Below, one piece after another: positions 1-8,737 of a stretch of DNA of 62,924 nucleotides. The DNA lies in contig NZ_JAAZSQ010000023.1 of the NCBI RefSeq assembly GCF_012395835.1, positions 277 through 63,200 of the forward strand, read 5' to 3'. The stretch's first letter is position 1, and each line of letters starts with the position of its first letter. Both the position numbers and the translations under genes were made by a program. This stretch comes from Arthrobacter mobilis (GTDB lineage Bacteria; Actinomycetota; Actinomycetes; Actinomycetales; Micrococcaceae). Below the pieces are notes generated by a model. It worked only from the letters and a program-made list of their open reading frames with translations. It was not told where the DNA came from and made no database searches.

Positions 1-1
1 T

Positions 2-619
2 ATCGAAAAGATCGTCACCTCCGGCACGTTCTCCCTCGACGGGGGCACCTGGGATGTGGACAACAACGTCTGGATCGTCGGCGACGAGTCCGAGGTCTTC
101 GTCATCGATCCGGCCCATGATCCGGCCGCGATCGCCGACAAGGTGGGCGGGCGCAAGGTCAAGGCCATCCTGCTCACCCACGGGCACGATGACCACATCC
201 GCTACGCGGGCCAGTTCCGCGAGCTGACCGGCGCGCCGGTGTACCTGAACCCGGCCGACAGGATGCTCTGGGACGCGGTCTTCCCGGACCAGGCACCGGA
301 CGCCGAGATCGCCGACGGGGACACCTTCGAAGTCGGCGGCACCGTGCTGCAGGCGCTGCACACCCCGGGCCACTCCCCCGGCTCCACGGTGTTCTACGCC
401 CCGGCGCTGAGCACCGTGTTTTCCGGAGACACGCTGTTCAACGGCGGCCCCGGCGCGACCGGACGCTCCTACAGCGACTTCGGCACCATCATCGAATCCA
501 TTAAGACCCGCCTGCTGACCCTGCCGGAGGACACCACGGTGAACACCGGCCACGGCGACTCAACCACCATTGGCGCCGAGGCTCCGCACCTGGACGAATG
601 GATCGCCCGCGGCCACTGA
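2..619 (+). CDS. MBL-fold metallo-hydrolase (5' end outside window)
   Basis: The reading frame is open from base 2 with no start of its own, so the gene begins upstream of the window. About 205 codons are visible. It carries the metallo-beta-lactamase signature THGHDDH (two metal His, Asp, His), a later SGDTLF segment with the bridging Asp, and a C-terminal TGHGDST segment with the last His. This pattern and length fit the glyoxalase-II-like group of small cytosolic zinc hydrolases that cleave thioesters such as S-lactoylglutathione or mycothiol analogues. The exact substrate cannot be read from the sequence. It ends just before a strong bidirectional hairpin, so it is the last gene of its transcript. 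Confidence 0.88.
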   Translation: MEKIVTSGTFSLDGGTWDVDNNVWIVGDESEVFVIDPAHDPAAIADKVGGRKVKAILLTHGHDDHIRYAGQFRELTGAPVYLNPADRMLWDAVFPDQAPDAEIADGDTFEVGGTVLQALHTPGHSPGSTVFYAPALSTVFSGDTLFNGGPGATGRSYSDFGTIIESIKTRLLTLPEDTTVNTGHGDSTTIGAEAPHLDEWIARGH

Positions 620-640
620 CCGCAGCCGGCCGGCTCTCCC

Positions 641-676
641 GAAAACGCCCTTCCCCGCCCGGGGAAGGGCGTTTTC
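641..676. terminator. Bidirectional rho-independent terminator
   Basis: A 16-bp perfect inverted repeat (641-656 with 661-676) encloses a 4-base GCCC loop. The stem starts with GAAAA and ends with TTTTC, giving a short T run on both strands. It lies between the convergent MBL hydrolase and DUF4262 genes and can serve both. Confidence 0.85.
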
Positions 677-699
677 CGTCCGGCCGCCGGTTGGCCTGC

Positions 700-1158
700 C
701 TATGGCTCCGGCCCCGGCGGGGCGCCGTACAACGGCTGGGCCCGCGCGTCCGAGACCTGCTGCTCCCACGGCAGCAGGCCGTCGTCGTCCACCCAGACGG
801 CCTGCAGCGCCCGCAGCCGATGCCGGTAGATACGCGCCGCCAATGCCAGCACGGGGGCGGGATCCGCCAGCGGCGCCAGGTAGACCTCCCGGGTGTGCAG
901 CGGCAGCTCCATGCCGGCCGTGAGCACATGCCCGCGGCCAAGCACTATGCCAACCAGTTCGTGCAGGATCCCGGCCGTTTGCTGCGTGTCCCGGCCGGTC
1001 ACCAGCAGTTCCGGATGCCGGCGTTCGGTCAGCCCGGCGGTGTAGCCGAAGCCGGGGCCGAACAAGCCGCCCTCGACCATGGTCAGCTGCCAGCCGTACC
1101 TAGCGATGGTCAGCTTGGTCTTTTCGACCATCTGCCTCCGGGACAGTCCGCCACACAT
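700..1158 (-). CDS. DUF4262 domain protein
   Basis: 152 residues. The pattern of an Ile-Ala-Arg-Tyr-Gly-Trp stretch, then a FGYTAGLTE segment and HPELLVTG, matches the DUF4262 family of small cytosolic proteins of unknown biochemical role that are common in actinobacteria. An ATG at 1158 follows a CAGGAGG about 11 bases upstream; an internal ATG at 1131 is the alternative. It converges on the MBL gene and is divergent from the small exported protein at 1351. No function is assigned. Confidence 0.75.
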   Translation of the reverse strand: MCGGLSRRQMVEKTKLTIARYGWQLTMVEGGLFGPGFGYTAGLTERRHPELLVTGRDTQQTAGILHELVGIVLGRGHVLTAGMELPLHTREVYLAPLADPAPVLALAARIYRHRLRALQAVWVDDDGLLPWEQQVSDARAQPLYGAPPGPEP

Positions 1159-1350
1159 ATCGCACGATGCCTCCTGCAGAGCACTGGGGAAGATGTGCGT
1201 TCAGCGTGGCCGTTGCTGCCAACGGAGGATACCGCGGGTGAGCCGAGTGTGGATTATGTGGGGCCTGCTGCAGCGAATGCGGGAAAGTCTGTACCGGAAA
1301 CGTTTAATGCGCAGCTCATAGTTGCATCACTAGCGTTAGGAGTAGGTCGG

Positions 1351-1656
1351 ATGAAAACCACCAAGAAAGCTGTCGCAGGAGCTGTACTCGCCGGACCCCT
1401 CATGTTCGCTGCCGGTGCCGCACCGGCCAATGCACAAGTCGTCCAGGACGGTCTCGTCAATGTGAATGTCGGGGACGTGACGATCCTCCAAGACGTCAGG
1501 ATTGCCGTGGCAGCCAATGTCGTCGCGCAGATTTGTGGCCTCAATGTCGGCCCGGTCATCCTTCTCGCTCAGGAGGTTGACGCTACCGGAACACAGGACA
1601 CCGTCTGCAAAGTGGATAACCACGTTCCTATCATCATTAGGCAGAACGAGGAGTAG
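1351..1656 (+). CDS. Small exported two-cysteine protein
   Basis: 101 residues. The ATG at 1351 is preceded by TAGGAGTAGG, a good ribosome site. The N-terminus has two lysines, a hydrophobic stretch of about 20 residues and an A-N-A site near residue 28, so a Sec signal peptide is likely. The mature part of about 73 residues is rich in Val, Asn and Gln, with short alternating hydrophobic/polar strands and exactly two cysteines about 22 residues apart. The overall plan (signal, valine-rich beta-prone segment, two Cys) recalls chaplin domains of Streptomyces, but the chaplin sequence signature is not evident. It stands alone with its own terminator. I do not recognise the family with confidence. 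Confidence 0.7.
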   Translation: MKTTKKAVAGAVLAGPLMFAAGAAPANAQVVQDGLVNVNVGDVTILQDVRIAVAANVVAQICGLNVGPVILLAQEVDATGTQDTVCKVDNHVPIIIRQNEE

Positions 1657-1678
1657 CAAACAAAGAGCAAGACGCCGA

Positions 1679-1716
1679 GAAGATGCCCCGGGGTGATGGT
1701 GCCCCGGGGCATCTTC
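1679..1716. terminator. Bidirectional terminator
   Basis: A 15-bp perfect stem (1679-1693 with 1702-1716, GAAGATGCCCCGGGG) closes an 8-base loop. It sits between the small exported protein and the 3' end of the FHA-ABC gene, which converge here. Confidence 0.8.
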
Positions 1717-1750
1717 TACGCTGCGGTAGGGCGGAGAGGACGTCCTAACT

Positions 1751-4024
1751 TCACCGCCACGGCTGCCGGGTCACGGAGCGGTGCAGCGCCCAGGCCGCGA
1801 GCGCGAGGAACACCAGGGCCTGGACACCGAGTAGCCCGAGGTCCACGAGCCACTGCTCGGCGGTCGGCTCGAAGAGCGGGTCGACTTCCGGCGCGGGAGG
1901 TTCCTGAAGTCCCACGGTGACCGCTGTTGCGGCATAGCCGAAGCGCGCGGGAAGCAGCCATGACGCCTGCTCGAGACCGGTGCGTCCCGCGATCTCGAAA
2001 AGCCCGCCGCACAGGATGAGCTGGGCCATTACCAAGGCGACGAGCGCGGGCATGGTCTGCTCCGTCGACGTCGCCGCGGCCGAAATCACGAGCGCGGCGA
2101 CAGTCATCGTGACTCCGACCGCCGCCACCGCCACCGCGACCTCCACGCGTCCGTTGCCCAGTACCCGGGCCTCGTCCGGCCCCGGAAGGCCAAGGAGCGC
2201 GAGCATGGTGAACAGTACGCACTGGCAGGCAACCAGCACGCCGAGCACCACGACCTTACTCAGCAGGTACGCCCCCGGGGAAAGGCCGACGGCCCGTTCC
2301 CGCCGGTAGATCGGCCGTTCCACGACCAGTTCACGCACGGAGAGGGCCGTGCCCATGAGCGCGGCGCCGACCACGAGGACGACCAGCCGCTGCTGGACCT
2401 GGTGGAGATCGCCTTGGGCTTCCCGCAGTGACAACCCCGCCCTTCCGGGAAAGGCATGTGCCATCAGCGCGAGCAACATGGGCATGCCGACGAGGAGAAC
2501 AACGAAAAGCCGGTCCGCGGCGACGACGGCGACGTTACGCTGGATCAACGTCCACAGCTGGCGTACCGGGGCCGCACGCGGCGGCGGGGGTGCATCGGCC
2601 GCCGGGACCGGCACCTCGGCGGATGCTGTCCGTCCCACGTAGGCGTCCCGGGCGGGCGAACGAGCATACCGGCCCACCCATGTCTGGTCCTCGAGCGCGG
2701 CAAACGCTGCCGGGTAATTGTCCACCCCAAAGAAGGGGAGCACGTCCGCGGGCGGTCCGAAGAACGCCACCCGTCCGCCGCGGGCCAGGACGAGCACGCG
2801 GTCGCACTCGTCCAGGGCAAGGACACTATGGGTGACTACCAACACGACGCGGCCGGCGTCTGCGAGCGAGCGCAGGCTGCCCATGACCTGCTTGTCCAGT
2901 CCGGGGTCGAGCCCGGAGGTCGGCTCGTCCAGGAACAGCAACTGGGGTGCGGTGAGCAGTTCCAACGCGATCGAGGTCCGCTTGCGCTGCCCGCCGGAGA
3001 GCGAGTCGATCCGCTGGTCGATCTGCTTCGTCAGGTCGACCTCGGCGAGGACCTGGTTCACTCGCTCGTCCCGCTCGGCGGCGCTTGTGTCCGGTGGCAG
3101 GCGCAGCCGGGCGGCAAATTGGAGCGCTCGCCGGACGGTGAGCTGGCGGTGGAGGATGTCTTCCTGCGGCACGAGTCCCACCAAGAACCGAAGCTGGGCG
3201 TACTCGGCGTAGAGGTCCCGCCCGTTCCAGGTGACGTGCCCGCGGGTGGCTGGGCGCAGGCCGGTGAGGGCCCCCAGGAGCGTCGACTTCCCCGCGCCGG
3301 ACGGCCCAATGACTCCTACCAGCGTGCCGGCCGGAACGGTAATCGACACGTCATCCATCAGGTGTGCGCCGGTTTTGGTGGTGACCTCCAGGTGCCGGGC
3401 ACTGAACACGGGACGCTGAGGCGCTCGCATGGCCAGGTGGGCGCCGTCCCAGGTCAGGGTAGTCGACCCAATCCCGATGAGGTCACCAGGGCGGAGAGGC
3501 GCGTCGCCGTGGACGCGATCGCCATTGAGAAAGGTGCCGTTGAAGCTGCCGGCATCGCGCAGGACGGCGTGTTGTTCGCCGATCTCGGCGGTGGCATGGT
3601 GACGGGAGGCGAGCGGGTCGTTCACGACGACGTCGCACGACCGCGAGCGCCCAATGGTGAGTACACGCTGTGTCGCGGGCTGCCGGGGTGGTTCGGTGCT
3701 GAGGAGCAGCTCGGGTCCGTCCAGGCCGCCAAGACGGAGGCGGAGGCTGCCGGAGAGTAGTGGCACTGGCACAGGCCCGTCGATCGCCTGGTCCGTCCCT
3801 ACGACCCAGGTGCCGTTGCGGCTGGCCTGGTCGGCGACCCACCACGCGCCGTCGCGGTGCCAGAGGCGGACATGCTCGCGGCTGACACGCTCGTCGTCGA
3901 GGCGAATGTCCGCGCGCGGATCCCGACCCACCCAGATCGTCCGTGCAGGCGGAAAGGTCCAGCCGCGCCCGTCCACGTGCACGTACAGCATCGTTTCGTC
4001 CGGGGACGGCAGGTGTTCGGGCAT
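1751..4024 (-). CDS. FHA-FHA-ABC exporter (Rv1747-like)
   Basis: 757 residues from the ATG at 4024, which has AGAGGT seven bases upstream; a GTG at 4039 overlapping the kinase stop is the alternative. Domains in order: FHA 1 at about 30-95 (GRD, SREH, RNGT), FHA 2 at about 120-180 (IGRS, SRHH, FNGTF), an ABC ATPase at about 205-430 (Walker A GPSGAGKST near 240, LSGGQ near 342, Walker B LLFLDEP near 362), then an ABC-2 permease with about six membrane segments from about 500 to the end. This is the plan of mycobacterial Rv1747, an exporter whose FHA domains bind phosphothreonines placed by the adjacent kinase PknF. Here too a membrane kinase gene is immediately upstream, overlapping or nearly so. 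The exported substrate is not known from this sequence. Confidence 0.92.
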   Translation of the reverse strand: MPEHLPSPDETMLYVHVDGRGWTFPPARTIWVGRDPRADIRLDDERVSREHVRLWHRDGAWWVADQASRNGTWVVGTDQAIDGPVPVPLLSGSLRLRLGGLDGPELLLSTEPPRQPATQRVLTIGRSRSCDVVVNDPLASRHHATAEIGEQHAVLRDAGSFNGTFLNGDRVHGDAPLRPGDLIGIGSTTLTWDGAHLAMRAPQRPVFSARHLEVTTKTGAHLMDDVSITVPAGTLVGVIGPSGAGKSTLLGALTGLRPATRGHVTWNGRDLYAEYAQLRFLVGLVPQEDILHRQLTVRRALQFAARLRLPPDTSAAERDERVNQVLAEVDLTKQIDQRIDSLSGGQRKRTSIALELLTAPQLLFLDEPTSGLDPGLDKQVMGSLRSLADAGRVVLVVTHSVLALDECDRVLVLARGGRVAFFGPPADVLPFFGVDNYPAAFAALEDQTWVGRYARSPARDAYVGRTASAEVPVPAADAPPPPRAAPVRQLWTLIQRNVAVVAADRLFVVLLVGMPMLLALMAHAFPGRAGLSLREAQGDLHQVQQRLVVLVVGAALMGTALSVRELVVERPIYRRERAVGLSPGAYLLSKVVVLGVLVACQCVLFTMLALLGLPGPDEARVLGNGRVEVAVAVAAVGVTMTVAALVISAAATSTEQTMPALVALVMAQLILCGGLFEIAGRTGLEQASWLLPARFGYAATAVTVGLQEPPAPEVDPLFEPTAEQWLVDLGLLGVQALVFLALAAWALHRSVTRQPWR

Positions 4025-4035
4025 GGGAGTACCTC

Positions 4036-5667
4036 TCACTCCGTCCGGCGCAGGGATCCGGCGACCTCGCTGAAGACCTCGGTGCGCTCCTCGAACAGTG
4101 ACGAGGGGGCGAAGAACACCAGGAGCTGAACCGGCTCGGTCTCCACGACGAGGGCACGGACCTGCAGCGTGACAGCGGACGAGAGAGGCATCGTGCCTTC
4201 CATGGCCTGGCCCTCGACCTCCCCGACGGTGGTCGCACCGCGATCCACCAGGTGCGCGTCCCGGCCGGGCAAAAGGGCCTCGGCGGTGCCGACCCGGGCG
4301 GCCGGAGACTGACCGCTCAGCCCGGCAGGACGGTGGTAGATGGTGAGCCCGACGACGCGGTCCGGGTCGTCGGTGGCGGTCCGGGCCGCGGCTGCCGGAG
4401 CATCCGGCTCGTCGGCGAAGAGCGCGGTGAGGTCAGCGCCGGACAGCACACTGACGGTGCTGTCACCGGCCTCGCGGGTGCGGGGGGTCCAACTCTCCGG
4501 GACTTCGAGCGTGTACGGGACGCCGTCGGCGCGGAAGGTCACACGCTCGTCCCCGGAGAGCACCCGCGGGAGCAGCAGGCCAGCGGCGAGGAGCAGGACG
4601 AGCGCGGCGCCCAATGCCGCCAGCAACCCGACGCGTGCTGGCCCCTGGGTGCCCCGCATGCGCAGGGACCCGCCGCTCCGGCCATTCTTGGGGGCGGGCC
4701 CGGGTGGTCCTGCTTTGGTGAGGGCGTCGTCATCGCCCTCCTGGCCCGATACGGCCCCGGTAGGCCGGGTGCCGGCAGTCGCATCCTCTGGAGGCCAGGC
4801 CAGCCCATCACCAGTGGGCGCGCCGCCGGACATCATGGCGACCAGCGCGCCGCAGGAGGCAGGCCGGTCCTCCCGTTGCTTCGCCATGCCAGCCAGGATG
4901 GCGAGCCCGACAGTAGCAGGGACCTCCGGCCGTTCCTCGGCGAGGCGTGGCGGCTCCTCGGTCATGTGGGCCCAGAGCTGGGCGGAGTCGTCGTCGTAGT
5001 CGAACGGCGGGTGACCGGCGAGCAACGTGTACGCGACGCACGCCAGCGCGTACACGTCGGCCCGACCGTCGACGTCCTCGCCGCGGATCTGCTCGGGCGC
5101 GACATAGTCCAGAGTGCCGAGGAAGTGACCCGCTGTCGTGACGCCGGTCGCAGATGTGGCTCGCTTGGTGAGGCCGAAATCGGTGAGGTAGACGTGCCGG
5201 TGGCCATCCGCCCGGTCGTCGGAAAGCAGAATATTGCCTGGTTTGACGTCGCGATGGACAAGCCCGGCCGCGTGCGCGGCGTCGAGCGCGGCGGCAGTGT
5301 CCGAGAGGATGCGAAGCACTTCGGCCAGCGGGAGCCGGCCGCGTGAGTCGAGCTCGGCCTTGAGGTCAGTACCGCGCACGTAGCGCATGACGATGTACAG
5401 CTGCCCGGACCACTCACCGGCGCCGTAGACGGGCAGAATGTTGGGGTGGTCCACGGAGGCTGCGAGCCGGGACTCCCGGACGAACCGTAGTCGGAACTTC
5501 TCGTTGGCCGAGAGTTCAGGGGCGAGGAGCTTGAGGGCGACGGGGCGGCCGAGCTGGACGTCGAGCGCCCGGTAGACGACGCCCATGCCGCCGCGGGCGA
5601 TCAGTGACTGGATCCGGTAGCCTGCGATCTCGGTCCCGGGATTGAGGTAGCTCCCCAGTTGCGCCAC
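4036..5667 (-). CDS. Membrane Ser/Thr protein kinase (PknB/PknF type)
   Basis: 543 residues with a GTG start that sits 3 bases after the stop of the upstream gene. The N-terminal kinase domain (about 17-280) is complete: glycine loop GGMGVVY near 26, VALK with catalytic Lys46, HRDVKPGN at 138, DFG near 163 and APEQ near 190. An acidic/proline linker leads to one membrane helix at about 346-367. About 175 residues follow outside the membrane with no recognised sensor domain (no PASTA repeats). It lies between the trypsin-fold protein and the FHA exporter on one transcript. The natural targets are probably the FHA-exporter linker threonines and itself; this is inferred from the PknF/Rv1747 pair. 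Confidence 0.93.
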   Translation of the reverse strand: MAQLGSYLNPGTEIAGYRIQSLIARGGMGVVYRALDVQLGRPVALKLLAPELSANEKFRLRFVRESRLAASVDHPNILPVYGAGEWSGQLYIVMRYVRGTDLKAELDSRGRLPLAEVLRILSDTAAALDAAHAAGLVHRDVKPGNILLSDDRADGHRHVYLTDFGLTKRATSATGVTTAGHFLGTLDYVAPEQIRGEDVDGRADVYALACVAYTLLAGHPPFDYDDDSAQLWAHMTEEPPRLAEERPEVPATVGLAILAGMAKQREDRPASCGALVAMMSGGAPTGDGLAWPPEDATAGTRPTGAVSGQEGDDDALTKAGPPGPAPKNGRSGGSLRMRGTQGPARVGLLAALGAALVLLLAAGLLLPRVLSGDERVTFRADGVPYTLEVPESWTPRTREAGDSTVSVLSGADLTALFADEPDAPAAAARTATDDPDRVVGLTIYHRPAGLSGQSPAARVGTAEALLPGRDAHLVDRGATTVGEVEGQAMEGTMPLSSAVTLQVRALVVETEPVQLLVFFAPSSLFEERTEVFSEVAGSLRRTE

Positions 5668-5670
5668 GGC

Positions 5671-7443
5671 TCAGCCGACCCGATGACCGCAGCCAACACA
5701 GAACCGTGCTCCCGGCAGAACCTGCCGGCCGCACTGTGAGCAAAACGCCACGGCTTGTCTGTTGGAGTCGTGGGGTGCCAGTGGAACCGCTGTGCGGGTG
5801 TCGTCCTCGGCCGCCGGGCCTGGATTCGGGTTCAGGTTCGTGTCCGGAACCGGCGGGGCCGGTTCGGCAGCTGGCCTGCCGGGTGCGGGGGGACGCTGCG
5901 GGGCGGGGCTTTGGTACTCGGAGGCTTCGGTCCGGCTGGAACCAGTCCGCCCGCGGCCTGCCTGCTCCCGGTCAACCCATGCCGCCGTCGTCGTCGACGC
6001 GGCCCGCGTGGACAGCTCGTCGGCCTTGGAACGGTTCGCCGGGGCCGTCGACGCGCGAGCTGGAGACGGGCGGCTCGCGCCCGTGGTAGTAGCGCCGCCA
6101 CCCGCTTGAGCGGTCACGGACCGGTTACGCCGGCGCAGAGCGATGGCCCCGATGACGCCCGCCAGGAGCAGGAGCCCAATGAGGATCGGCAGGAGCGCGG
6201 GCGGCAACGAGCCCCCCGTGTCCGTTTCCGCCTCGTCCGCCGGCCCGCCGTCGGATTGTCCGTCCCTCATCGTGCGAGCCTCCTCGAGGTGGCTCGCCGC
6301 CAAGGCGGAGTCGTAGTACGTCAAGGACTCCTCGAGCGCGCTTTCCGCCGAACCGCCCCGGTTTCCGGACGCGAGGTGGTCGACGCCCCGGCGGAACACG
6401 GCGTCGAACTTCGACGGCGTCGCCGCCACGCCCGCCTCCGCCATGGCCGCCTGGATGGCCGCGGAGGGCACAAGCGTGGCCTGGCCTTCCCGTTGGCGCG
6501 GCCCGGCAAGGCCGAGGACCTGGCCTGTCGCCCGGTCGAGCACAGGTCCGCCGGAGACACCGGCATCCAGCGGCGCTGCAAGATTCTTTGGGGAACTGAT
6601 CCGGCCGGCCGCCGCGTCCACTTTCACCGGAATCTCGACCGGGCCAACCTCGGGCGTCGGCCGCTTCGTGAAGCCGAGCAGGACGCTGTCCGCGCCGGGC
6701 GCTGTGTCCGTCGCGGACAGCGATGCTGTAGGTGTGGCACCGCCGCCACTAATACGTAGTAGCGCGACGTCGTGGGGCTTGGACGGGGTGTTGAGCAACT
6801 CGGCCATGACGCCGCCGGGCTCGGAGGTGTAGGTGCGCACATGGTACTGCGGGACGCGGAAATGGACGCAGTGCGTCACCTGGTCGTAGCAGTGGTTCAA
6901 GTGCGGGGCCCAATAGCGGTCGGGGGTAGACCCCCGCCGGGCAGGGTTGCCGCCGTTGCGGACCGGCACACGAATCACCTTGGCGAACAGCTCGTTCGCC
7001 GCATAAACGGCCACCGCGTCCTTGTCGACGGCGAGGTTTTCCCAGGTGGTGGCCACGATCCCGTCCGCGGAGACCAGAACGCCGGTGGCGGACCCGAGGG
7101 GCACGGTGGACCGGCCGCGATCGATCTCCACCTCTCCGGAGGTGTGGTCAATGTGCGCAATCTCGGCGACTGCCCGAAGCTCGATCCGCACCAGCGCAGC
7201 TTTGGCACCCTCCATGCCGCTGTGCAGCCTGCCCGACGGGGACGGAACGGGGGTACTTGCCGCCGTCAGCGCTACCGCGGCGACGATGCCGAGGAGGATT
7301 AGGAGGAAGGAAGCACACGTGGGCGCGTCGCCTAAGCGTCCACCCGACGATTTCAAGGATTCTCTATTGACAAGCACAGTCCGCACTGCTGCCCCGTCGT
7401 AAGTGGTCCCCTGATCCCTTATGGCGAGGCTAGCAGGTCGCAT
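5671..7443 (-). CDS. Trypsin-fold membrane protein with C-terminal zinc ribbon, His of triad missing
   Basis: Up to 590 residues. One hydrophobic segment at about 44-62, a trypsin/HtrA-like domain at about 75-335, a second membrane segment at about 416-436, a low-complexity Ala/Pro/Thr linker, and a C-terminal double CxxC zinc ribbon (CSQCG...CVGCG). Within the protease fold the Asp (PHDVALL, near 225) and the Ser (GVSGGPV, near 297) are present, but the usual TNAHV segment reads TTWEN near 132-136, so the catalytic His is replaced by Glu. It is therefore probably a non-proteolytic sensor or scaffold. The start is uncertain: the ATG at 7443 has no clear ribosome site and a GTG about 60 bases inside is possible. 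It is first in the kinase/FHA-ABC operon. Confidence 0.85.
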   Translation of the reverse strand: MRPASLAIRDQGTTYDGAAVRTVLVNRESLKSSGGRLGDAPTCASFLLILLGIVAAVALTAASTPVPSPSGRLHSGMEGAKAALVRIELRAVAEIAHIDHTSGEVEIDRGRSTVPLGSATGVLVSADGIVATTWENLAVDKDAVAVYAANELFAKVIRVPVRNGGNPARRGSTPDRYWAPHLNHCYDQVTHCVHFRVPQYHVRTYTSEPGGVMAELLNTPSKPHDVALLRISGGGATPTASLSATDTAPGADSVLLGFTKRPTPEVGPVEIPVKVDAAAGRISSPKNLAAPLDAGVSGGPVLDRATGQVLGLAGPRQREGQATLVPSAAIQAAMAEAGVAATPSKFDAVFRRGVDHLASGNRGGSAESALEESLTYYDSALAASHLEEARTMRDGQSDGGPADEAETDTGGSLPPALLPILIGLLLLAGVIGAIALRRRNRSVTAQAGGGATTTGASRPSPARASTAPANRSKADELSTRAASTTTAAWVDREQAGRGRTGSSRTEASEYQSPAPQRPPAPGRPAAEPAPPVPDTNLNPNPGPAAEDDTRTAVPLAPHDSNRQAVAFCSQCGRQVLPGARFCVGCGHRVG

Positions 7444-7764
7444 CCGCGGCGGGAAGACATCGACTCGATCTCAGGGTCCGAAGAGACAAATCATGGCGGT
7501 TCCTGAAGCTCCCGCGGTCGTTTACGCCGCCTCCATTTCCTGGCCGCTGCGGCGGAACGCGGCGAAGAGTACACCTACATTTACCTGCTGATGGGTTCCT
7601 GGCGGGGCCCATGGTCGAACCATTGCCGGACGAGTTCTGCGAGAATGGGGACCTTGTGCGGGAGGTTGCCGACCGCTCCCGGTTTTGCTGCATCAGCTGG
7701 CTGCACCAGAATGGCCGATCGAGTTCGGCCCGGCCGAAACGGGAGATCTGTGCCTGGGAGTGCG
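7444..7764. other. Intergenic, nothing recognised
   Basis: About 320 bases upstream of the protease-fold gene. It should contain the promoter of the kinase operon, but no clear -35/-10 pair was picked out. No open frame with coding-like codon use was found on either strand. Confidence 0.5.
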
Positions 7765-7940
7765 TTAAGCCAGATGCGCGGCCAGTCGGTGCGCCAGTGT
7801 GAGTCCGGTGAGCACGGGATTAACGGAACCGACAGCGGGAAAATCGCCTGGTCGCAGACATAGGCGTTGCTGATGCGGGGAAACCGGCCGAAGCTGTCCG
7901 TTACGGACGTGGACGCAGGGCATCAACTCCACCTTGGCGG
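7765..7940 (-). pseudogene. GMC oxidoreductase C-terminal remnant, frameshifted
   Basis: Reading the minus strand, one frame gives RFPRISNAYVCDQAIFPLS and the next frame gives GSVNPVLTGLTLAHRLAAHLA followed by TAA at 7767-7765. Together these are the typical end of a GMC-family (glucose-methanol-choline) FAD oxidoreductase, where an NxYVxDGSxFPTSGSVNP stretch holds the catalytic region. The two parts are out of frame by one base, and the rest of a gene of some 500 codons is absent upstream. This is a decayed fragment, not a working gene. Confidence 0.7.
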
Positions 7941-8263
7941 AGGCCTGTTACGCCGACGTTAGTGCCCGAGGTGGCCACAGCCACGGCAGACAAGTGTCGC
8001 TGGTGCCAGGCACCAAGGTCCAGGATTGCACCATCGTTCACGGGTACAGCACTTGGGGGTCCAGGTCAGGGACACGAACAGAAGGCGTGTACCGGATCGA
8101 CACGGGCCACTACCTGAAGAACGGCGCCATCCTCATCAACGTGTCCTGGCCCTACCTGCGCGAGGACACCGTGCTGACCGGTGCACCCCAGTTTCGGGCC
8201 TTGGTAATAATCCCAGCATCTCCTACTCAATTCATGCGCGGCAGCAAGTGGGCCTCCCGGTGA
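7934..8263 (+). CDS. Unassigned open frame with coding-like middle part
   Basis: A 109-codon frame from a TTG at 7934 with no convincing ribosome site. Between about 7996 and 8215 the third codon positions are mostly G or C and the translation has ordinary composition (for example DTGHYLKNGAILINVSWPYL). This resembles real coding sequence more than the flanks do. The tail after 8215 is poor. The frame lies between two decayed remnants, so it may be a fragment of a larger lost gene. I do not recognise the family. Confidence 0.25.
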   Translation: MAEACYADVSARGGHSHGRQVSLVPGTKVQDCTIVHGYSTWGSRSGTRTEGVYRIDTGHYLKNGAILINVSWPYLREDTVLTGAPQFRALVIIPASPTQFMRGSKWASR

Positions 8264-8449
8264 TGTAGTGATGGCAATATTGTCGAGTCCTGGTATTGCA
8301 CGTAGGCGCTGCTGGGTTCCTACTGGTGGGAGGAGCCCGAACCACCCGGCAGAGCTTGCCGCGAGGCCGTCACGTATTCCATCCCGGTAGTAGCTCCTGT
8401 AATAAGGCAGCGGCAGGCAGGTTCCAGCTAGCAGACCATTGGAGGCAAG

Positions 8450-8737
8450 ATGTTCGCTCGAGTCAGCACTTACCGAGGCAGCCAGGACACTGCCGGCGGG
8501 CCCACCCAGGATCTCGTCCGGCGGGTACTGGAGATCCCGGGGTGCCGGGGATTCTACTTTATGAACGGGAAAGGGAACGGCAAATCCCTGTCCATTGCGC
8601 TGTACGACACAGAGGAAAACCTGACCGCAAGCAGGGAGACGGCGAACAGACTCCGCTCCGAGGCCAGCAACTCTCTGGCGCTGGAGATCCTCGAAGTCGA
8701 AGAGTACGAAGTCGTCGCCGGAGAGCTCAACGATTGA
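8450..8737 (+). CDS. Small ABM-like (dimeric alpha-beta barrel) protein
   Basis: 95 residues. The ATG at 8450 follows a purine-rich GGAGGCAAG ribosome site with short spacing. The pattern MFARVSTYRG, a helix ending in IPGCRGFYFMN, a strand with SIALYDTEE, and a long helix followed by EILEVEEYEVV fits the antibiotic-biosynthesis-monooxygenase-like dimeric barrel. Many members are small proteins without known catalysis. It stands alone between two gene-poor stretches. No pathway can be inferred from the neighbours. Confidence 0.65.
   Translation: MFARVSTYRGSQDTAGGPTQDLVRRVLEIPGCRGFYFMNGKGNGKSLSIALYDTEENLTASRETANRLRSEASNSLALEILEVEEYEVVAGELND

Noticed and set aside
598-1350. An upstream extension of the small exported protein to 352 codons
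   Set aside because: The extension runs through a terminator and antisense to DUF4262. The ribosome site and signal peptide fix the start at 1351.
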